A stretch of DNA of 64,000 nucleotides from Massilia sp. H6 (GTDB taxonomy: Bacteria; Pseudomonadota; Gammaproteobacteria; Burkholderiales; Burkholderiaceae_D): the NCBI RefSeq assembly GCF_024802625.1, contig NZ_CP103371.1, positions 3,472,001 to 3,536,000 of the forward strand. The letters run 5' to 3'. Position 1 is the first letter of the stretch, and every line of letters starts with the position of its first letter. This document shows positions 58,167 through 64,000 of this stretch, piece after piece. The notes under the pieces are model-generated. The model had not been told where the DNA came from, searched no databases, and was given only the letters and a program-made list of their open reading frames with translations. The position numbers were made by a program, and so were the translations under genes.

Positions 58167-59314
58167 TCGTGAAAACAATGACTTACATAATAAACGGCTC
58201 TATCCTGGCTGTCTCGCTCACCGTTTTGGTTTCGTTATCTGGAAATTCCCGCAGTTATACTTACAAGGAGACTGCCGTGCCCGAACCAATCAAGCTCGGC
58301 CCACGCCTACGGGCATTGTTCGAGAAAACTAAGATCCTCTGTTTTGGCCGCTATGCGATCGAAGTGCCTCAGGAAGCGCAGCTTATTTCCGGCAATGCCG
58401 TTCTCGCTTCTAACGTCGAGATCGTTGCTGGCGGGCTGGAAAAAGCAAAGGGCCGCGCCAACGAGGAATTCAGGAAAGCGAAGTGGGAAAATGACAGTGC
58501 CGAGATTACCTACAACGGACCGGGACCAATAGAGGATAGCTGGCAAGTGCGCTACTTTAGCAGCAAGTTTGGAAAGGAAGATAATTTACTTCTTTTCGGC
58601 ACGTATGTCAGTAAAGGAGAAATCACGTTTGTCTTGGGTGATGCTATCAATACAGGTGAAACCGAAAACATGGTGATCGCTCGACAGTTGGCGCAAGCCA
58701 AGAGCTTGCGGCTGCGCGCCTCTGATGAGATGCCGGCCGAGCCGGGTTTCTGCATCGAACACGGCTTCATCGCCAACGATCGATATGTGGCTCAGGAAAC
58801 GATCAGTGCAGGGATTTACTTGCCCAGCCTCCCGGATGTTACCTTTTCCATCAGCTCGAACAAGGACGCCTACGCCGATTACAACAAGGCCAGATTCGAG
58901 GAAATGAAGCGTGACGAGCTGCCCCTGCTTGCCCGCATCAAAGCCGCGCAAATAACCCAGGGGGTGTTGTATCCCAAACGAGACGTTCTGCGCGAAGGCA
59001 AACGGGACGTACAACATTGGCAGGGCGAAGAATCGCTCATTCGCAGGCCCGACGGCACTCACGATTTCGAATGGGCCTTTGTCGGTACGCCGACAGACGT
59101 GGCCAATCCATCCGAGTTTCACGCTGCAATGTTCACCAAGGTCAAAAACAATTTGGTCGGGGCCGCTGAAAAGGCATCGGTCAGCGACGACGAGGCCGTT
59201 GCACTTTGGGACGAACTCCTCTCTAGCCTGAAGTTTAGGGTCAAAGTGCCTGGCGCACCCGAGGGTTCCTACCTTTACCCAAAAAGCAAACCGGATACGT
59301 CTGCCGCCAAGTGA
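58157..59314 (+). CDS. Tli4-like T6SS immunity protein
   Basis: 385 residues, intact. N-terminal membrane anchor or signal (about 10-28). The rest resembles the Tli4 family that protects against Tle4-type lipases: KILCFGRYAIEVPQEAQLIS, PAEPGFCIEHGFIAND, and the late SDDEAVALWDELLSSLKFRV. Start is uncertain: ATG 58157 overlaps the lipase stub by ten bases, while GTG 58169 and ATG 58178 are also in frame, with GGGAG at 58159-58163. Its cognate toxin is destroyed in this genome segment, so it is an orphan immunity gene here. Confidence 0.7.
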   Translation: MGVIVKTMTYIINGSILAVSLTVLVSLSGNSRSYTYKETAVPEPIKLGPRLRALFEKTKILCFGRYAIEVPQEAQLISGNAVLASNVEIVAGGLEKAKGRANEEFRKAKWENDSAEITYNGPGPIEDSWQVRYFSSKFGKEDNLLLFGTYVSKGEITFVLGDAINTGETENMVIARQLAQAKSLRLRASDEMPAEPGFCIEHGFIANDRYVAQETISAGIYLPSLPDVTFSISSNKDAYADYNKARFEEMKRDELPLLARIKAAQITQGVLYPKRDVLREGKRDVQHWQGEESLIRRPDGTHDFEWAFVGTPTDVANPSEFHAAMFTKVKNNLVGAAEKASVSDDEAVALWDELLSSLKFRVKVPGAPEGSYLYPKSKPDTSAAK

Positions 59315-59345
59315 CAATGCGGCGAAACTGTAATTAGGAGCGATG

Positions 59346-59600
59346 ATGAAACATCAGGGCCGAGGCGTGATTCGCCTGGACGACAAGACCGATCATGGCG
59401 GCCAGGTCATCAGCGCCTCGTCAGAGACGATTGCTATAGGCAAAGCAGCAGCAATCCAGAACGACATGACCTTTTGTCCGAAGTGTAAAGGAAAATTTGC
59501 GATCAAGCCTGATGGCGCGGGCGCGAAGCACAAAGGCAAACCGTACGCCTACGATGGCGACGTCACCGAATGTGGCGCCCGCTTGATCAGCTCTCTTTGA
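59346..59600 (+). CDS. PAAR-domain spike-tip protein
   Basis: 84 residues from ATG 59346 (AGGAG five bases before; ATG 59343 is too close). PAAR proteins sharpen the VgrG tip and can carry effectors. Pattern RGVIRLDDKTDHGGQVISAS, ETIAIGKAAAIQNDMTFCPK. Potential zinc ligands His17, Cys44, Cys47 and Cys76. The protein ends right after the PAAR domain, so it has no fused toxin. Confidence 0.82.
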   Translation: MKHQGRGVIRLDDKTDHGGQVISASSETIAIGKAAAIQNDMTFCPKCKGKFAIKPDGAGAKHKGKPYAYDGDVTECGARLISSL

Positions 59601-59661
59601 CTGATTTCGGGAAGCTCTGACTGAAAATCCTTATTGCCGGCCATCTTTGACAGCGGATTAG

Positions 59662-60460
59662 AAGCTCATCGTTGTCGAACTGCGTAAAACGCTCTTGCTG
59701 CCGACTGACGGTCTGCTGGCAGTCACACGTGAGTTCATCAACCCGGCCGTCTCGCGTGCCGGCCTGGGGCGTTGTCTGCGTCGTCATGGCGTCTCGGACC
59801 TGCGCGATCTGGTTCCGGTATTGGAGGGCGATAAGCCGGCGACCAAGAAGACGTTCAAGGATTACGAACCGGGCTATCTCCATATAGACATTAAGTATTT
59901 GCCGCAGATGCCAGACGAGAAGGCACGCCGCTATTTGTTCGTCGCCATCGATCGCGCCACCCGTTTGGGTCTTCATGGAAATCTATGCAGACCAGTCCGA
60001 CAGCAGCAGCACCGACTTCCTGGTCAAGGTAAGAAACGCCTGTCCGGTCCGCATTATGAAGCTGCTCACCGACAACGGTAGCCAATTCACTGACCGCTTT
60101 ACCGGCAGAAAGAAAGACCCCATCAGCGCCGACCGTATCGCCTCAGGCAAGCATGCGTTTGACGTTCTGTGCAAAGATCTGGCAATCGAACATCGGCTCA
60201 TTCCGCCACGTCATCCCCAAATGAACGGGATGGTCGAGCGCTTCGATAGCCGCATCAGTGAGATCGTTGGCCAGACCCGTTTCGGCTCTGCTGGCGAGCT
60301 CGAATCGACGCTGCGCAACTACCTCAAGATCTACAACAACAGCATCCCGCAACGCGCGCTCGATCATCAAACGCCAATCCAGACACTCAAAAAGTGGCAC
60401 GATGAAAAGCCTGAAATATTCGTTAAACGCGTCTATGACCAAGCGGGTCTTGACAAATAG
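59662..60460 (+). pseudogene. IS481-type transposase, copy 2 (5' truncated and frameshifted)
   Basis: Resembles copy 1 from about codon 74 (LIVVELRKTLLL) onward; the HTH part is missing. One extra base near 59963-59968 (CCGTTTGGG here, CCGGTGGG in copy 1) breaks the frame after VAIDRATR. The rest, from MEIYADQSDSSSTDF to AGLDK at 60460, keeps LLTDNGSQFTDRF and HPQMNGMVERFD. It points opposite to copy 1 and differs from it at many positions, so it is not a recent duplicate. Confidence 0.8.
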
Positions 60461-60914
60461 GCGCACATGTGTCTCGGCAAGTCCATGATTACTTCCCCCC
60501 ACAGAAAATATCAATCTCGACTAAAAAAGTATCTCGGTTGCGTCTGACCATGAAGAAATTAGTGTCCTCGTTGACGAAGGGGTAATTGAGGAAGGAGAAG
60601 TTGCTGGAAGCACTTACCTGCCCGCCTCCCCGATCATCGGCACGGCGCGCTCGCTCTGTAAAAACCGGATTGTGCCAGCAGCGCCCCGCAGCGCCTGCTG
60701 TAGTCAACTCCGGCGAACGCCTCAATCTTGCCAGACCCGGATATTGCAGACACCCGCCATGGGCCACAACGAGATGCCCAAGCCGTGACAGGCCAGGCCG
60801 CCATCGCGGCCAAGCAGCTTTGCATCGCGGATCTGCCGGCAAAGCGTACGTGCCCGCTCCGCGGCGCGCGGAACGCGTAGCGAACGCGTTCGGCTGGCAT
60901 ATGTCATTACAATT
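60461..60914. other. Decayed region at the right side of the island
   Basis: 454 bases without a supported gene. On the minus strand 60489-60620 encodes a C-terminal-looking peptide (NFSFLNYPFVNEDTNFFMVR then RDTFLVEIDIFCGG) that could be the tail of a lost gene; I do not recognise it. The rest shows no domain and no RNA gene. Confidence 0.4.
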
Positions 60915-61457
60915 ATGACAATTACACCCACCGGACACACCGTGAAATACATTCAGAACGTATTCCTTGTCGGCTATATGCTGATCGTAGGTCTCTTCTT
61001 CATTTGCGGTATTGGCCTGATTGGCCTGGCCGGCATCGAGACCTGGTCCGCACTGAATCCGGGTACCGAATTCGCAGTCCGCGACCGGTTCGAGCTCATC
61101 CTTGAATGTATCGGCCTGCTGACCATCGCGGTGGCCTCGCTGGAGCTGGGCCAGACGGTACTGGAAGAAGAAGTCCAGCGCTCGGTGAACATCAGCTCGC
61201 CGACCCGGGTGCGCCGCTTCCTGTCGCGCTTCCTGATCGTGGTGGTGGTGTCGCTCTCGATCGAATGCCTGATCGGCGTATTCCAGTTCATGCATAGCAA
61301 GCCGGAATATTTGCCACATTCGGCAGCGGTCGGCCTGGCTGCGGCCGCGATCCTGGCAACCTGGGGCCTGTTCATCCGCAATAACGTCGAAGCAGAAAAG
61401 CTCGAGCCGCACTCGATGCACGAAGTCCAGGCCGAAGACGAGGAACTCGAAGCTTGA
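60915..61457 (+). CDS. Uncharacterised inner-membrane protein
   Basis: 180 residues with four hydrophobic segments (about 15-37, 62-80, 107-127 and 137-155) and a charged acidic tail (EAEKLEPHSMHEVQAEDEEL). No family recognised. Its GC-rich codon use is like the chromosomal genes rather than the effector region, so it may be the first native gene on this side or an island-end gene. The start is uncertain: ATG 60915 and GTG 60942 are both possible and neither has a good ribosome binding site. Confidence 0.7.
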   Translation: MTITPTGHTVKYIQNVFLVGYMLIVGLFFICGIGLIGLAGIETWSALNPGTEFAVRDRFELILECIGLLTIAVASLELGQTVLEEEVQRSVNISSPTRVRRFLSRFLIVVVVSLSIECLIGVFQFMHSKPEYLPHSAAVGLAAAAILATWGLFIRNNVEAEKLEPHSMHEVQAEDEELEA

Positions 61458-61510
61458 CCCGAACCGCCGACGCAAATCACGCGTATTTTCACAAGAATGA
61501 TACGAAGCGC

Positions 61511-61539
61511 TTGGATATTCGTGCAAACGCCGCTATAAT
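61511..61539 (+). promoter_or_regulatory. Promoter of tRNA-Lys copy 2
   Basis: TTGGAT (61511-61516), 17-base spacer, TATAAT (61534-61539), ending 12 bases before the tRNA. Stronger than the promoter of copy 1 and unrelated to it in sequence except for the -10. Confidence 0.8.
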
Positions 61540-61551
61540 CTTGGCTTCCTT

Positions 61552-61627
61552 GGGTCGTTAGCTCAGCTGGTAGAGCAGCGGACTTTTAATCCGTTGGTCG
61601 CAGGTTCGAATCCCGCACGGCCTACCA
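61552..61627 (+). tRNA. tRNA-Lys (UUU), copy 2
   Basis: 76 bases including CCA, identical to copy 1 at 45146-45221. Identity begins at the first tRNA base and ends at CCA. Right edge of the accessory island. Confidence 0.97.
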
Positions 61628-61640
61628 AGATTCAGCATCA

Positions 61641-61672
61641 AAGGCGTCATGAGCAATCGTGACGCCTTTTTT
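61641..61672 (+). terminator. Terminator of tRNA-Lys copy 2
   Basis: GGCGTCATG (61643-61651), loop AGCAAT, CGTGACGCC (61658-61666) and a T run. Compared with copy 1, two positions in the left arm have changed, each keeping a pair (one G-U pair in each version), so the hairpin is conserved. Confidence 0.9.
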
Positions 61673-61750
61673 GTTTTTCGTCCTGCCACGCGTGTGCTGG
61701 CCTGCCCTGTAGCGGCGAACGCCCTCCCCGCGCCCCACCGATCACCGTCC

Positions 61751-62344
61751 ATGCCCTCCGTCATCGCCGCCGCTGTCCACGTCGAACTCGTGATCAAGAA
61801 AAGTCGCTTCATCGCCTGCGTCGAGCCGATGCCCGACCGGGCCGGCGCGCAGCAGGTCGTTGCCGGCCTGCGCGCCGCTCATCCGGGCGCCGCACACGTG
61901 TGCTGGGCGCTGCTGGCAGGTGGGCAGTCGGCCGCGGTCGACGATGGCGAACCGAGCGGTACGGCGGGCCGCCCGATGCTCGATGTCCTGCGCCACCAGG
62001 ACCTGGACGGCGTGCTGGCCACGGTAGTGCGCTATTTTGGCGGGGTCAAGCTGGGCGCTGGTGGACTGGTTCGCGCTTACACGGACAGCGTGGCGCAAGC
62101 CTTGTTGCAGGCGCAAAAGGTGCCGATCATTAAGCTGCTGCAGCTGCGCTGCACGGCGCCGTATGCGCTCGAAGGCATGGTCAGGCGTGAGCTCGATGCA
62201 GCCGGCGCCCGTCTCGACGCGGTCGCGCATGGCGACGACGTATTGTTCGAGTTCAGCCTGAAGGCAGAAGAAGCCGTTTCACTGCGCATCCGCCTGGGCA
62301 ACGCCGGCCACGGCCGTATTGCCTGGCCAGGGATGGACCAGTAG
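61751..62344 (+). CDS. yigZ: YigZ/IMPACT-family protein
   Basis: 197 residues from ATG 61751. The N-terminal UPF0029 (Impact) domain (IKKSRFIACVEPM, HVCWALL, DDGEPSGTAGRPML, VVRYFGGVKLGAGGLVRAY) is followed by a DUF1949 domain. Related to eukaryotic IMPACT translation regulators; the bacterial role is not established. An upstream ATG at 61649 lies in the tRNA terminator and is rejected. Confidence 0.92.
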   Translation: MPSVIAAAVHVELVIKKSRFIACVEPMPDRAGAQQVVAGLRAAHPGAAHVCWALLAGGQSAAVDDGEPSGTAGRPMLDVLRHQDLDGVLATVVRYFGGVKLGAGGLVRAYTDSVAQALLQAQKVPIIKLLQLRCTAPYALEGMVRRELDAAGARLDAVAHGDDVLFEFSLKAEEAVSLRIRLGNAGHGRIAWPGMDQ

Positions 62345-62377
62345 CGCGTTTCAGCGCGCATGGCGGCACGCTTTGGA

Positions 62378-63223
62378 TCAGACCAGGGTGGCGTCGCCCA
62401 AAGCCTCGGCAGTTTCCCCGGCCTCTTCAAGCAGCGTCCGCACCATGGCGGCGTCGAGCGGGCCTGCATCCGGCCCACTCTCGCCCGCGGCCAACGACGA
62501 GGCCACTTGTGCATAGCGGTTGGCCAGCAGCAGCGTGTCGAGCAGGGTATGCGGCTCGGGATTGAGGGCGCCGTCGCGTAGCGCGGCAATGGCCTGGGCC
62601 ACGTCGGACGGGATCGACAGCTTGCGAATGACTTCGGCACTGACGACGTCTTCGCACAGCGCGCTCCAGTTCTCGGGATCGTCGTCGAGCAATCCAGGAA
62701 ACTCGTCGGCGCGCGAGAGCAGGTAGAAGCCGCCGACTTCATGCACGATGCCGGCAAACAGCGCGGTATCGGGATCGACACGGGTTACGCGGCGCGCCAG
62801 CACCTGGGCCAGGGCAGCAACCTGGACGCTGTGCGCCCACAATTGCTCGGCCTTGGCACGCAGCACCGGATCGGCGATGCGGTGGCCGAACTGGCGCACC
62901 ATCAGGGCTGCGACCAGCCCGCGCAGGCGGCGGTAGCCGATGCGCAGGACAGCCGCGCGCACATTGGTCACTTGCACGCCACCGGCGCTGAAGGCGGCGG
63001 TGTTGGCCAGGGCCACGGTGCGGGCCGCCAACTGCGGCTCGGACAGCACCAGCCTGATCGCTTCTTCGACATGGCAGTCGGGATCTTCCAGCGCGAGCTG
63101 CAGGCGCAGCACGGCATTCACGCTGGTGGGAAAGGTAATGTCTCCACGCGCGGCCTGGGCGGCGATGTATCCGAAAGCTTCAAGTTTGTTCACGTCGGCA
63201 TTATAACCCCGGTGCAAGACCAT
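62378..63223 (-). CDS. HDOD-domain protein
   Basis: 281 residues. HDOD (HD-related output) domain: TFPTSVNAVLRLQLALEDPD, LSEPQLAARTVALANTAAF, VTNVRAAVLRIGYRRLRGLV, LFAGIVHEVGGFYLL. HDOD proteins usually act in signalling, often with cyclic-di-GMP circuits, without the HD phosphodiesterase residues. No receiver or GGDEF domain is fused. The start could also be GTG 63193. Confidence 0.88.
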   Translation of the reverse strand: MVLHRGYNADVNKLEAFGYIAAQAARGDITFPTSVNAVLRLQLALEDPDCHVEEAIRLVLSEPQLAARTVALANTAAFSAGGVQVTNVRAAVLRIGYRRLRGLVAALMVRQFGHRIADPVLRAKAEQLWAHSVQVAALAQVLARRVTRVDPDTALFAGIVHEVGGFYLLSRADEFPGLLDDDPENWSALCEDVVSAEVIRKLSIPSDVAQAIAALRDGALNPEPHTLLDTLLLANRYAQVASSLAAGESGPDAGPLDAAMVRTLLEEAGETAEALGDATLV

Positions 63224-63253
63224 CCCGCCAGTCAGTCATTACCTTCTATTCAA

Positions 63254-63284
63254 GAAAAAAGCCCGTACGCAAGCGTACGGGCTT
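63254..63284 (-). terminator. Terminator of the BON-domain gene
   Basis: GCCCGTACG (63261-63269) and CGTACGGGC (63274-63282) form a perfect stem; read on the minus strand it is followed by six T. It lies about 28 bases after the BON gene stop. Confidence 0.9.
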
Positions 63285-63311
63285 CAGTACCAGCTGCAAC
63301 TACGCGCCGGT

Positions 63312-64000
63312 TTATTTCACCTTGATCGCGTTCTGGACACGGGTCACGCCGTCGACGCCCTTGGCGACTTGCTCGGCACGCTCGGCTTCCGCTTTCGACT
63401 CGGCAAAGCCGCTCAGCATGACCACGCCTTTTTCGGTCTCGACCTTGATTGCCAGTGCGCTGGTGTTCGGCGCCTTGACCAGGCCAGCCTTGATCTTGGT
63501 GGTGATCAGGGCATCGGACAGGTTCGAGGCGCCGCGCTCGCCGGCGCGCTCGGTCTTGGCGGCGGCAGTGGCTGCTGCCGCTTCGGTACGGTCGCCGGCA
63601 TCGACGGCGGCCATGCGGGTCTTGTCGCCGGCACGCTCGGCCGCAGCAACAGCCTTGCTGCTGTCGTTTTCAATGATGCAGGCAGTCTTGTTGCCCTGCT
63701 GTTCGCATTTCTCGACAGCGGCGGCCTTGACCGGATCCTTGGTGTCGGTGGTAGCGATCAGGCCGCCATCGGTATCGGCCTTGGCGGTAACGGCCGCGCC
63801 TGCAGCGGTGGCGCCGGCGGCGCTATGGGCCATGGCGGTGTCTCGGGTGGCTTTGCTATCGGCCAGCGCGGCGGTACGGGCTGCCTTGGCGTTGGCCTTG
63901 CAGCTGTCTTCCTGGTCGCCCTTCATGGTCTCGCATTTTTCTTCGGCCAGCTCGTACTCGGCTTCGGCCAGCTTGCGGCGGGCCGCGTCACGCTTGGCCG
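63312..64000 (-). CDS. BON-domain periplasmic protein (5' end outside the window)
   Basis: The C-terminal 70 residues form a BON (OsmY/nodulation) domain: LSDALITTKIKAGLVKAPNT, LAIKVETEKGVVMLSGFAES, KGVDGVTRVQNAIKVK. It probably binds membrane surfaces in the periplasm. Before it lies an Ala/Lys/Asp-rich, helical, repetitive region with spaced cysteines (EKCE, DSCKAN, EKCEQQG, ACII). The frame stays open past ATG 63926 to the window end (AKRDAARRKLAEAEYELAEE), so the true start lies beyond 64000. Confidence 0.85.
   Translation of the reverse strand, partial: AKRDAARRKLAEAEYELAEEKCETMKGDQEDSCKANAKAARTAALADSKATRDTAMAHSAAGATAAGAAVTAKADTDGGLIATTDTKDPVKAAAVEKCEQQGNKTACIIENDSSKAVAAAERAGDKTRMAAVDAGDRTEAAAATAAAKTERAGERGASNLSDALITTKIKAGLVKAPNTSALAIKVETEKGVVMLSGFAESKAEAERAEQVAKGVDGVTRVQNAIKVK

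Overview
The window reads as chromosome of a high-GC betaproteobacterium of the order Burkholderiales, most likely Oxalobacteraceae (Massilia/Duganella-like). This is inferred from gene content and order (tonB-exbB-exbD-exbD, ribF-ileS-lspA-coaBC-dut, fkpB-ispH next to radC-rpmB-rpmG, a phasin gene, quinone-type pyrD, aat-bpt) and GC-rich codon use; it was not checked against a database.

Layout. 1-4300: TonB energy-transduction operon plus a TPR protein. 4.4-10.7 kb: a forward housekeeping run (ribF, ileS, lspA, coaBC, dut). 10.7-20 kb: a lipoprotein with an M48-like fold but a lost active site, XdhC, a DMT permease, an AlkA-type glycosylase, a solo DUF1851 (Tdi1-like) gene, initiator tRNA-fMet, a Nudix hydrolase, the two N-degron transferases aat and bpt, pyrD and an aldo/keto reductase. 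20-28 kb: sulfate importer cysT-cysW-cysA with a TauE/SafE permease, 1-Cys peroxiredoxin, dgkA, an IclR regulator, a PBP7-type endopeptidase and a nitroreductase. 28.4-35.8 kb: phasin, livHMGF branched-chain amino acid importer, ispH with its FKBP partner, radC, rpmB-rpmG. 35.8-45.1 kb: an IS1595-type transposase remnant, acyl-CoA desaturase, purN-rsmB-mscS operon, a barstar-like gene, a glycine-zipper protein, a spermidine-synthase-like methyltransferase and a GspE/PulE ATPase.

45.1-61.6 kb is an accessory island bracketed by two identical tRNA-Lys genes. It starts with an integrase reduced to its catalytic domain and an internally deleted IS3 element. Next comes part of a type VI secretion system (T6SS): tssK on one strand and tssE-tssF-tssG on the other, then an unknown gene broken by two frameshifts, a VgrG spike with a C-terminal extension, and a putative effector/immunity pair. 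The effector has a His...Asn-Asn-Cys arrangement like circularly permuted papain/NlpC-P60 enzymes. Two decayed IS481-type transposase genes in opposite orientation enclose the C-terminal stub of a Tle-type lipase effector, an intact Tli4-like immunity gene and an intact PAAR tip gene. No tssB, tssC, hcp, tssH, tssJ, tssL or tssM is present, so these baseplate and spike parts must work with genes elsewhere or are a decaying remnant.

After the second tRNA-Lys come a YigZ protein, an HDOD protein and a BON-domain protein that runs off the window end. The strongest candidate for something undescribed is the VgrG / permuted-papain-like effector / membrane immunity module at 53.0-56.8 kb; next are the toxin-stub-plus-immunity cassette and the M48-like pseudoprotease.
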